Made by a program: the position numbers and the translations under genes
DNA from: an uncultured Rhodanobacter sp.
Lineage (GTDB): Bacteria; Pseudomonadota; Gammaproteobacteria; Xanthomonadales; Rhodanobacteraceae
Assembly (NCBI GenBank): GCA_903827735.1
Contig: CAIKJM010000057.1
Location: forward strand, 1-9,496
Length of the DNA stretch: 9,496 bases
Reading direction: 5' to 3'
Notes under the pieces: model-generated
What the model was told of the DNA's origin: nothing
The model's input: only the letters and a program-made list of their open reading frames with translations
Databases searched by the model: none
Shown here: piece by piece, positions 1 through 5,826 of the stretch
How the letters are laid out: each line of letters opens with the position of its first letter
Position numbering within the stretch: the stretch's first letter is position 1

Positions 1-803
1 GGCGGACCGCGGCGGCTGTTCTGCACGCGACCGGAGTGATCGCGGATAAACATTTTCACGGCGCGGTCTTCCAGCGAGTGAAAACTGATCACCGACAGAC
101 GACCGCCGGGACGCAGCCGCTCCAGCGCGGCGTTCAAACCCTGCTGCAGCGAGTCCAGCTCGCCGTTGACATGAATGCGCAGCGCCTGAAAGCTGCGCGT
201 CGCCGGATGCTTGCCCGGCTCGCGCCGGCCGACGATGCGCTCGATCAGCGAGGCCAGCTGACCGGTGCGGGTGAACGGTTTGGCATCGCGGTCTTCGACG
301 ATCGCCCGCGCGATGCGGCGGCTGTGACGCTCTTCGCCGAAATTCCACAGCACGTCGGCAATCTCACGATCGGTCGCACGCGCCAGAAAATCCGCCGCGC
401 TTTCGCCCTGGGTGGTGTCCATGCGCATGTCGAGCGGCGCGTCGGCCATAAAGCTGAAGCCGCGCGCGGCGTCGTCCAGCTGGGGCGAGGACACGCCCAG
501 ATCCAGCAGAACGCCGTCGAGGCCCTCGGCGGTTTCGTCCCATTCGGCCAGCGAGGAAAAGTTGGCGTGACGGATCGACACGCGCGCATCGGCGGCAAAC
601 TCAGCCTGCGCGGCAGCGATGGCCTGCGGGTCGCGATCCATCAGCAGCAGACGACCATCGGCATTGAGGCGCGACAGCACGGCGCGAGCATGACCGCCGC
701 GTCCAAATGTACCGTCGAGATAGCGCCCCTCAGCCTGCACTGACAGCCCCTCCACCGCTTCGCCCAGCATCACCGGGATGTGCCGCAACTGTTGCTCGGC
801 CAT
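1..803 (-). CDS. rsmH: RsmH (MraW), 16S rRNA C1402 N4-methyltransferase, 3' end cut by window edge
   Basis: SAM-dependent enzyme that N4-methylates C1402 of 16S rRNA in the small-subunit decoding site; second gene of the dcw cluster. Translating the minus strand from ATG at 801-803 gives 267 codons with no stop, so the C-terminus (family length about 310-320) lies left of the window. Seen motifs: HIPVML near residue 8, the SAM-binding loop DGTFGRGGHA (30-39), MDRDP (55-59), then LLDLGVSSPQLDD, ARGFSF, ERHSRRIARAI, RSFQALRIHVN and ISFHSLEDR, all RsmH signatures in the usual order. The start is set by HIPVML lying close to the N-terminus and by a purine-rich Shine-Dalgarno (GGAGCGGGAG) just upstream. 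It follows mraZ with a 44-base gap, so the two are almost certainly co-transcribed from the promoter before mraZ. Identification is very secure. Confidence 0.97.
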   Translation of the reverse strand, partial: MAEQQLRHIPVMLGEAVEGLSVQAEGRYLDGTFGRGGHARAVLSRLNADGRLLLMDRDPQAIAAAQAEFAADARVSIRHANFSSLAEWDETAEGLDGVLLDLGVSSPQLDDAARGFSFMADAPLDMRMDTTQGESAADFLARATDREIADVLWNFGEERHSRRIARAIVEDRDAKPFTRTGQLASLIERIVGRREPGKHPATRSFQALRIHVNGELDSLQQGLNAALERLRPGGRLSVISFHSLEDRAVKMFIRDHSGRVQNSRRGP

Positions 804-847
804 GTGCACTCCCGCTCCTGTCCTGCGTTTGCCGCTGCTCCTGTGAT

Positions 848-1294
848 TTACAGGCGCAGGTCTGCCATGTGATCGGTAATCTCGTCCTCGCCAATGGTTT
901 GACGGATCTTCGCCAGGTGAGCCTGTTCGCTCCACAGCTCGAACTTGTTGCCCATTCCCAGCAGCACGGCCTTCTTCTCGATGCCGGCTGCGGCGCGCTG
1001 GCTGGCCGGCAACAAAATGCGTGCCGCGCTGTCGGGCTCGACCACGCTGGCCGCGCCGACCAGCTTCATCTGCATGTCGCGATGGGCCGCCTTGACCTTG
1101 GGCAGCGCATTGACCTGATCGCGCACCTGCTCCCATTCCGCATAAGGAAACAGCCACAGGCAGCCCGACTCGAACGGGTTGTAGGTGATAACCAGACGAT
1201 TCGCGCACTCGCCGGCGACCTGCTCCCGATACGCGGTCGGGATGGCCAGGCGGCCCTTGTCGTCGACGGTGATGGCGGTCTCGCCCTGGAACAC
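848..1294 (-). CDS. mraZ: MraZ, dcw-cluster transcriptional regulator
   Basis: 148-residue DNA-binding protein of the AbrB/MazE-like fold. In other bacteria MraZ forms a ring and binds direct repeats in its own promoter, repressing the dcw operon. Two family DXXXR motifs are visible: DDKGR at 11-15 and DSAAR at 88-92, one per half of the internal duplication. The N-terminus MFQGE matches the family start (E. coli begins MFRG), so the start is taken as GTG at 1292-1294. An ATG seven bases upstream is in another frame and there is no in-frame ATG nearby; GGAG lies 10 bases before the GTG. First gene of the operon, ahead of rsmH. The GTG start and long spacing may keep expression low; that is an inference. 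Confidence 0.96.
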   Translation of the reverse strand: MFQGETAITVDDKGRLAIPTAYREQVAGECANRLVITYNPFESGCLWLFPYAEWEQVRDQVNALPKVKAAHRDMQMKLVGAASVVEPDSAARILLPASQRAAAGIEKKAVLLGMGNKFELWSEQAHLAKIRQTIGEDEITDHMADLRL

Positions 1295-1305
1295 GATGCA
1301 TTGAC

Positions 1306-1340
1306 TCCACTAAAACCCACAATTCCACACGTGAACCCAC
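1306..1340 (-). promoter_or_regulatory. MraZ operator: four boxes at 10-base spacing
   Basis: Read on the minus strand, GTGGG, GTGTGG, GTGGG and GTGGA occur with their first bases exactly 10 bases apart (plus-strand CAC ends at 1340, 1330, 1320 and 1310). Known MraZ sites are TGGGN repeats separated by five bases, the same 10-base period. The first box overlaps the -10 element and the last reaches the GGAG ribosome-binding site of mraZ, so bound MraZ would cover the promoter and start of transcription. Boxes 1 and 3 are exact TGGG; boxes 2 and 4 are degenerate. Confidence 0.85.
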
Positions 1341-1367
1341 GATAGTCTCGCGACATGAGACTGTCAA
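1339..1367 (-). promoter_or_regulatory. Promoter of mraZ-rsmH (dcw operon)
   Basis: Minus-strand sigma-70-type promoter: -35 TTGACA (1362-1367, perfect), a 17-base spacer, and -10 TATCGT (1339-1344). It predicts a start near 1332 and a leader of about 38 bases before the mraZ GTG. The -10 overlaps the first MraZ box. The spacer carries a perfect inverted repeat, listed separately. Confidence 0.8.
1344..1362. repeat. Inverted repeat inside the mraZ promoter spacer
   Basis: AGTCTC (1344-1349) and GAGACT (1357-1362) form a perfect 6-bp inverted repeat with a 7-base centre, lying between the -10 and -35 elements. A dimeric repressor could sit here. It is short, so chance cannot be excluded. Confidence 0.45.
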
Positions 1368-1582
1368 GGAAATTTCGCTTGTGAATCAAGGAGAAAGGCG
1401 AGATTGTGTTCGTAATTCCAGCGATTTCTCATGAACCCCTGCAAGGTGCTTGAATACAGAGGTTTTTTCGAAAATCAGCTTAGCGCAGGTCCGCGAACTC
1501 TGACCGGCGCGTCGGCCTAAAGTCCTGCTGACAGACGCAACGGCTGAACTGTGCGGGCCGCTGTCACGTGCGCCTACGCGTC

Positions 1583-1615
1583 TCCACCGGCGAGCGCGAA
1601 GCCACCGCCGGTGGA
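1583..1615 (-). terminator. Strong hairpin just after rnpB, possible terminator or processing signal
   Basis: TCCACCGGCG (1583-1592) and CGCCGGTGGA (1606-1615) are a perfect 10-bp inverted repeat with a 13-base loop, starting 13 bases after the predicted 3' end of RNase P RNA. On the rnpB strand a run of five T precedes rather than follows the stem, so it is not a textbook intrinsic terminator. It may help 3'-end formation. The remainder of 1368-1628 shows no supported gene. Confidence 0.4.
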
Positions 1616-1628
1616 AAAACTTGCGAAG

Positions 1629-1995
<367 letters not shown>

Positions 1996-2002
1996 GTGGC
2001 GA

Positions 2003-2008
2003 AGTATA
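2003..2008 (-). promoter_or_regulatory. -10 element of the rnpB promoter
   Basis: Minus-strand TATACT, seven bases before the first base of the RNase P RNA, exactly where a -10 hexamer should be. No recognisable -35 is seen at 16-18 bases upstream; that stretch is GC-rich. Confidence 0.65.
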
Positions 2009-2035
2009 GGGGAACGCGGCGGTCCGCAGAGCCTT

Positions 2036-2197
2036 GTAAGTTGGCGGTGAGCGCAAGCGACTGTCGAGGCAGCATGCCGAAACGAACATTCGCAAAGCGA
2101 ATGGCCCGGAGGGCAAGCCGCGCCAGCGGCTTGTAACCCCAACATTTTCGATCAAGACGGTATTTGTTGGGGTTCGCTGCGCTCACCGCCAACCTAC
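2036..2197. repeat. Nested inverted-repeat element between rnpB and rsmI
   Basis: An outer perfect 16-bp inverted repeat (GTTGGCGGTGAGCGCA at 2040-2055 with its complement at 2178-2193; 19 of 20 if extended to 2036 and 2197) encloses a row of smaller perfect hairpins: GGCA/TGCC (2069-2079), CATTCGC/GCGAATG (2087-2103), GCCC/GGGC (2104-2114), CAAGCCGC/GCGGCTTG (2114-2133) and AACCCCAACA/TGTTGGGGTT (2135-2174). It resembles the REP or MITE-like intergenic elements common in this group, or a multibranched structured RNA. It lies downstream of rsmI and upstream of the rnpB promoter. No T-run follows the stems, so simple termination is not supported. Nothing codes convincingly in 1996-2221. Confidence 0.7.
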
Positions 2198-2221
2198 GCT
2201 CACGGCACGCTTGCGCGCTGC

Positions 2222-3061
2222 CTATTCTTCGCTCCCCACCTGATAAAGCAGCTTGCGCGGCGCTCCACTGATCACCGCCGCCAGCTTGGCCGCCTTTGCC
2301 GGCGGCAGCTCATCGCGCAAAATGGCGAAGACGCGCTGACCTTCGGCAAGCTTGGCATCGGCCTCCTCGCCGCGGCCGGCCACCAGAATCACATGCTCGC
2401 CGCGCTGCTGATCGGGATCGGCAACCACCTTCGCCGCCAGATCGTTCAGCGGTTCGCCGATCACCGTCTCGAACATCTTGGTCAGCTCGCGCGCCAGCAC
2501 CGCCTCGCGCTCACCGCCGAAAATATCGCGCATATCGGCCAGGCTTTCGGCCACGCGGTGAGAGGACTCATAAAAGATGACAGTCCGCGCATCGCCGGCC
2601 AGCTCCTGCAGGCGCGTGCGCCGCGCTGCCGCCTTGGCCGGCAGGAAACCTTCGAATACAAAACGATCGCTGGGCAGGCCGGCCACCGACAGCGCGGCAA
2701 TCGCCGCGCAGGCACCCGGCACCGGAATGCAGCGCACACCGGCGGCCCGCGCCGCGCGCACCAGGCGAAAGCCGGGATCGCTGATCAGCGGCGTGCCGGC
2801 ATCGGAAATCAGCGCTACCGAGTCGCCGCCCAGCAGCCGGCGCACGATGCCGTCCACCGCATCGCGCTCGTTGTGCTCGTGCAGCGCGATCAGCGGCGTA
2901 TCGATGCCATGGTGTACCAGCAGTGGGCGGCTGTGCCGCGTATCCTCCGCCGCAATCACCGTCACGGCGCGCAGCGTCTCGATGGCGCGCGCGGAAAAGT
3001 CGTCGCGATGGCCGATAGGCGTCGCCACCACCCACAGGCTGCCTGGCTGAACTGATGACAT
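2222..3061 (-). CDS. rsmI: RsmI, 16S rRNA C1402 2'-O-methyltransferase
   Basis: SAM-dependent methyltransferase of the tetrapyrrole-methylase fold that adds the 2'-O-methyl group to C1402 of 16S rRNA, the same nucleotide modified by RsmH nearby. The 279-residue product (E. coli 286) shows VVATPIG near the N-terminus, AAEDTRHSRPLL, SDAGTPLISDPGFRLV, PVPGACA, FEGFLPAK and RELTKMFET, in family order. The start is ATG at 3059-3061 (MSSVQPG), with AGGAG seven bases upstream; an in-frame upstream extension to about 3160 has no family match and would overlap lpoA. One small oddity is ATPIGH where most relatives have ATPIGN. Divergently arranged with lpoA. Confidence 0.97.
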   Translation of the reverse strand: MSSVQPGSLWVVATPIGHRDDFSARAIETLRAVTVIAAEDTRHSRPLLVHHGIDTPLIALHEHNERDAVDGIVRRLLGGDSVALISDAGTPLISDPGFRLVRAARAAGVRCIPVPGACAAIAALSVAGLPSDRFVFEGFLPAKAAARRTRLQELAGDARTVIFYESSHRVAESLADMRDIFGGEREAVLARELTKMFETVIGEPLNDLAAKVVADPDQQRGEHVILVAGRGEEADAKLAEGQRVFAILRDELPPAKAAKLAAVISGAPRKLLYQVGSEE

Positions 3062-3100
3062 CGGTGAACTCCTGCGCCGCGGGCCGGCAAGTTGATCGGC

Positions 3101-3106
3101 TATGAT
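3101..3106 (+). promoter_or_regulatory. Possible -10 element for lpoA
   Basis: TATGAT lies in the 81-base gap between rsmI and lpoA, 36 bases before the chosen lpoA start. No matching -35 is seen at 17 bases, so this is weak. Confidence 0.25.
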
Positions 3107-3142
3107 CGCGCATTGCCGACCATGACGATCAAGGGATTTCTC

Positions 3143-5023
3143 ATGCGCCTCATGCGCCACCCGCGCGCCGCTGCGATCGGACTGCTTGTTTCATTGGCCC
3201 TGAGCGGCTGCGTGCCCAGCAACGTGCAGCCTTCACCGACCGATGTCGCCGCCGAACAGAGCGCCGCGGCGCTGGCCAACCAGGGTCAGTTCGATCAGGC
3301 GGCACAGGCCTATCTCACGCTGGCCGGGCAATCATCCGGTAACGCCGATCACTACCGTCTGTTGGCCGCCGAGGCATGGCGACAGGAAGGCCAGATTCAA
3401 CAGGCGGCGCCGACGCTGGCACTGATCAAGCGCGACCGGCTCTCGGGCAACGAGCCGCTGCGGCTCGATCTCCTGCGCGCCGAACTCGCCCTAAGCCAGC
3501 ACGACGCCGCCACCGCCCTGCAGCTCACCGCCCAGGTCAACGTGACGGTGCCGCCGGAATTCCAGCTGCGCCTGCTGGAGCTGCGCGCCCGCGCGATGAC
3601 CGACAGCGGCGATTACTGGGGCGCGGCACGCACGCGAGTGCAAATGGACGATCAGCTCAGCGGCATCGATCACTCACAAAACCGCAAGGAGATCCTCGAT
3701 CTGCTTGGCAAAGTGGGCGTCGAGCCGCTGAAACAGCGCGCCGCCGCCATGAAGCCCAGCGACCGCATGCTGACCTGGGTCAATGAAGCACTGACCCAGC
3801 TCGGCGTAGCCGTCGCTCGACCGCAGCCATCGCTGCAGCAACCGGTCGGCACCTTGTTGCCGGGCGCCGATGCGAACGTACGCGAGGGCTACAAGGTCCC
3901 GCAGCAAATTGCCCTGCTCCTGCCCGGCGACGGCAACTTTGCCGCCGCGAGCGAATCGGTACGCGAAGGATTTTTCGCCGCCTATATCGATGCCGGCCGC
4001 AATCACGCACCACGCCCCAGCGTGCGCGTCTACAACAGCCACGGCACCGCCGATGGCGCCGTAAAAGGTTACCAACAGGCGGTGACCGACGGTGCGCAAC
4101 TAGTCGTCGGGCCACTCACTCGCGGCGAAGTCGCCGCCGTGTTCAGCCAGAAAAGCCTGCCAGTGCCGCTGCTCGCGCTGAATCATCCCGACGACAAGCA
4201 ACTGCCTGGTAATGACACCAGCGAATTCGGACTACTCCCCGAAACCGAGGGCGCGCAGGCGGCCGACCATATCGTCGAGGGCGGCCTGAAGCACGCCTAC
4301 GTGCTGGTTTCCGGCGATGACTTTGCCCAGCGCGCGGCCGGTGCATTCAAGGCGGAATTCGCGGCGCGCGGCGGCTCGCTCGTCAACATGACAACGCTCA
4401 GCAGCTTCACCAGCGCGCTGGCCGGCATCAGCTTCGACAATGCGCCCAGCGATGCGGCTATTTTCATCAGCATGCGCCCGAACCAGGCGCGCCTGCTCGT
4501 TCCGCAGCTTGCTGTCGCCAATGTGCACCTGCCGGTATTCGCCACTTCGCATATCTATGACGGTAGCGACGACGCCGCAAGCAATCGCGACCTGGAAGGC
4601 GTGGAATTTTCCGACGCCCCCTGGCTGTTCAACGCCCAGCCGGGCCTGCCCAATCACGACGACATCGCGACCCAGCTGCCGGCGGCGCAGGGCAGCGCGG
4701 CGCGCCTGTTCGCCTTCGGTATGGACGCGTGGAATCTGGTGCCGTATCTCGACTGGCTGCGCGCCCATGTAGGCAGCTACCTGCCCGGCGCCAGCGGCCA
4801 GCTGACCGCGGACCAGTTCGGCCGCGTTCGCCGCGTGCTGATCTGGGCCAAATTTCAGGATGGGCTGGCGCGACCGCTTAGCGGCAGCCTGCAAATGGAT
4901 GACGTCCCAGCGAGCGCTCCGCCCACCGGCGACGCGCCCACGCCGTCAACCGATGGCACCATGCCGGCCGGCGCTACCAGCAGCGCACCGCCGCCCGACC
5001 CGAGCCAGCCCACCGGCCACTGA
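3143..5023 (+). CDS. lpoA: LpoA (LppC family), outer-membrane lipoprotein activator of PBP1a
   Basis: 626-residue lipoprotein. In E. coli LpoA spans the periplasm from the outer membrane and stimulates the peptidoglycan synthase PBP1a. Seen here: a signal peptide ending in the lipobox LSGC with lipidated Cys23; an alanine-rich helical TPR-like region (about 35-245, with NQGQFDQAAQAYLTLA typical of TPRs); a periplasmic-binding-protein-like domain starting at QQIALLLPGDG (about 254) and ending near 575; and a Pro/Thr/Ser-rich tail (about 590-626). Length is between Haemophilus (about 575) and E. coli (678). ATG 3143 is chosen because AAGGG lies seven bases upstream and it gives a compact signal peptide; ATG 3122 or TTG 3092 are possible. 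Its stop overlaps the yraN start. Confidence 0.93.
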   Translation: MRLMRHPRAAAIGLLVSLALSGCVPSNVQPSPTDVAAEQSAAALANQGQFDQAAQAYLTLAGQSSGNADHYRLLAAEAWRQEGQIQQAAPTLALIKRDRLSGNEPLRLDLLRAELALSQHDAATALQLTAQVNVTVPPEFQLRLLELRARAMTDSGDYWGAARTRVQMDDQLSGIDHSQNRKEILDLLGKVGVEPLKQRAAAMKPSDRMLTWVNEALTQLGVAVARPQPSLQQPVGTLLPGADANVREGYKVPQQIALLLPGDGNFAAASESVREGFFAAYIDAGRNHAPRPSVRVYNSHGTADGAVKGYQQAVTDGAQLVVGPLTRGEVAAVFSQKSLPVPLLALNHPDDKQLPGNDTSEFGLLPETEGAQAADHIVEGGLKHAYVLVSGDDFAQRAAGAFKAEFAARGGSLVNMTTLSSFTSALAGISFDNAPSDAAIFISMRPNQARLLVPQLAVANVHLPVFATSHIYDGSDDAASNRDLEGVEFSDAPWLFNAQPGLPNHDDIATQLPAAQGSAARLFAFGMDAWNLVPYLDWLRAHVGSYLPGASGQLTADQFGRVRRVLIWAKFQDGLARPLSGSLQMDDVPASAPPTGDAPTPSTDGTMPAGATSSAPPPDPSQPTGH

Positions 5024-5376
5024 TGCGCGCCCTCGGCAATGTTTTCGAGCGGCGCGCCTGCGCCGAGCTGGAACGCGCCGGCCTGAAACTGCTAGATCGC
5101 AGCTACAACACACGTTACGGCGAGCTTGACCTGGTTATGAGCGATGGCGATATCGTCGTGTTCGTGGAGGTGCGCTATCGAAAACACGCATTGCACGGTA
5201 CGGCGGCAGAATCCATTACGGCCAGCAAGCGACTGAAGCTGATCAAAGCCGCGGAGCTTTGGCTGGCGGCGCATCCGAAAAAGTCCAATGCCAGTTGTCG
5301 CTTCGATGTCATAACCTTCGACGGTCAGGCGGACGAGGCGCGGTGCGCATGGCTGCGCAACGCATTTGAGACTTGA
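5023..5376 (+). CDS. yraN: YraN, UPF0102 family protein with nuclease-like fold
   Basis: 117 residues, usual for the family. The conserved core is visible: N-terminal GNVFERRACAELERAGLKLL, then YGELDLVMSDGDIVVFVEVRYR (about 32-53), where E34, D36 and E49-V-R51 match the PD-(D/E)XK-type nuclease core of UPF0102, followed by AAESITASKRLKL and CRFDVITFDG. It closely resembles E. coli YraN. A precise biochemical role is not established; links to DNA uptake or repair have been suggested for relatives. The start ATG overlaps the lpoA stop (TGATG), so it is translated as part of the lpoA operon. In Pseudomonas this gene is followed by a SIS-domain gene and a BON-domain gene; here secretion genes follow instead. 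Confidence 0.93.
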   Translation: MRALGNVFERRACAELERAGLKLLDRSYNTRYGELDLVMSDGDIVVFVEVRYRKHALHGTAAESITASKRLKLIKAAELWLAAHPKKSNASCRFDVITFDGQADEARCAWLRNAFET

Positions 5377-5380
5377 TCGA

Positions 5381-5398
5381 TATAACAGATATATAACA
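5381..5398 (+). repeat. AT-rich direct repeat after yraN
   Basis: TATAACA occurs at 5381-5387 and 5392-5398, 11 bases apart (one helical turn), in an unusually AT-rich patch right after the yraN stop. It could be an UP-like or promoter element for the secretion operon, but no -35 at proper spacing is seen. Confidence 0.35.
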
Positions 5399-5467
5399 CT
5401 GGCTTTATGTAATTCCCTGCGGCAGAATCAAGTTAAGCGTTGTTCAGGGTATTTTCCCCGGTAACGC

Positions 5468-5497
5468 GGAAATCAGCGGTTCAGGCGGCTGATTTCC
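5468..5497. repeat. 10-bp perfect hairpin in the virB leader region
   Basis: GGAAATCAGC (5468-5477) and GCTGATTTCC (5488-5497) are perfectly complementary around a 10-base loop. No T-run follows on either strand, so it is not an obvious terminator of lpoA-yraN. It may be an operator or an RNA structure that stabilises the yraN mRNA end. Confidence 0.6.
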
Positions 5498-5501
5498 AAA
5501 A

Positions 5502-5517
5502 CACAATAGCTTTTGTG
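5502..5517. promoter_or_regulatory. 16-base palindrome, candidate operator
   Basis: CACAATAGCTTTTGTG is a palindrome except for one symmetric mismatched pair. It starts four bases after the preceding hairpin and overlaps the -35 of a possible promoter (5513-5518). A dimeric helix-turn-helix regulator would suit such a site. It does not match the TGTGA-N6-TCACA site of CRP/Clp. Confidence 0.45.
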
Positions 5518-5541
5518 ACGTTAGTTTGCGGCGGCTAGATG
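5513..5541 (+). promoter_or_regulatory. Possible promoter of the virB operon
   Basis: TTGTGA (5513-5518), 17 bases, TAGATG (5536-5541): correct spacing but only partial matches to the sigma-70 consensus. It would give a transcript with a leader of roughly 280 bases. A second weak candidate is TTGGCA (5684-5689) with TATGCT (5705-5710), spacing 15. Confidence 0.25.
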
Positions 5542-5620
5542 CCTGCCGGGGGGCGATGGAATGGAGTCAGAAAGTTTTGCAGGGCGGAGGCCAACGCTTC
5601 CGCGGCAACGGTGCCGAGTC

Positions 5621-5637
5621 GTAGGGAAAAACCCTAC
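5621..5637. promoter_or_regulatory. GTAGGG-N5-CCCTAC palindrome
   Basis: A perfect 6-bp inverted repeat around AAAAA. As DNA it resembles the split half-sites of NarL/FixJ (LuxR-type) response regulators, for example the GacA/UvrY box TGTAAG-N6-CTTACA, though the spacing differs. As RNA it is a tight hairpin with a GGA at the loop edge. Confidence 0.5.
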
Positions 5638-5732
5638 AACTGTTTCAGCTAATTCCCGTCACCCTTCGCTGACGCGGGCCGTATTGGCACGGCGACCACT
5701 TACCTATGCTTCACCGCCGCGACCAAGCGCAG

Positions 5733-5754
5733 TGGCGCACATCGCTGTGCGCCA
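5733..5754 (+). repeat. 9-bp hairpin upstream of virB7
   Basis: TGGCGCACA (5733-5741), loop TCGC, TGTGCGCCA (5746-5754): a perfect stem with a tetraloop, 72 bases before the virB7 start. TGG and four T follow it, so it could act as a weak intrinsic terminator or attenuator, or block or protect the mRNA 5' end. Confidence 0.55.
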
Positions 5755-5826
5755 TGGTTTTGCAATGCCCCCACAGCAGACTTCCCGCCCAGCTCATTTC
5801 CTTTCAACACTATTTGCGAGCGCGAT

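Larger units (their letters stand above)
5542..5826 (+). other. Long structured leader before virB7
   Basis: About 285 bases with no convincing gene. GGA motifs occur at 5558-5560, 5563-5565, 5586-5588 and 5625-5627; the last lies at the stem-loop border of the GTAGGG hairpin. CsrA/RsmA binds GGA motifs, often in hairpin loops, and CsrA control of the virB operon through a long 5' leader has been reported, as I recall, in X. citri. An 89-codon open frame (5561-5830) crosses this region but its composition is not protein-like. Confidence 0.4.

Noticed and set aside
36..743. Long plus-strand open frame of 235 codons
   Set aside because: It lies antisense to rsmH, which has all family motifs; long antisense frames are normal in GC-rich coding DNA.
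707..1345. Plus-strand open frame of 212 codons
   Set aside because: Antisense to mraZ and the start of rsmH; no domain and no plausible ribosome-binding site.
1364..1432. 22-codon minus-strand frame ending in the mraZ -35 box
   Set aside because: Too short, upstream of the promoter it would need to share, and no conservation can be judged here.
1434..1468. Plus-strand hairpin followed by six T, terminator-like
   Set aside because: The stem has a C-A mismatch and a bulge, and no plus-strand gene ends there; it could only stop antisense transcription.
2393..3055. Plus-strand open frame of 220 codons
   Set aside because: Antisense to rsmI, which is certain from its motifs.
3092..3142. Longer lpoA starting at TTG 3092 or ATG 3122
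   Set aside because: ATG 3143 has a good Shine-Dalgarno at 7 bases and gives a normal lipoprotein signal; the longer forms would lengthen the n-region.
4232..4894. Minus-strand open frame of 220 codons
   Set aside because: Antisense to lpoA with no domain; a composition artefact.
5401..5460. Intrinsic terminator after yraN (CCCTG...CAGGG followed by TATTTT)
   Set aside because: The stem is only five pairs around a loop of about 25 bases; not credible as a terminator.
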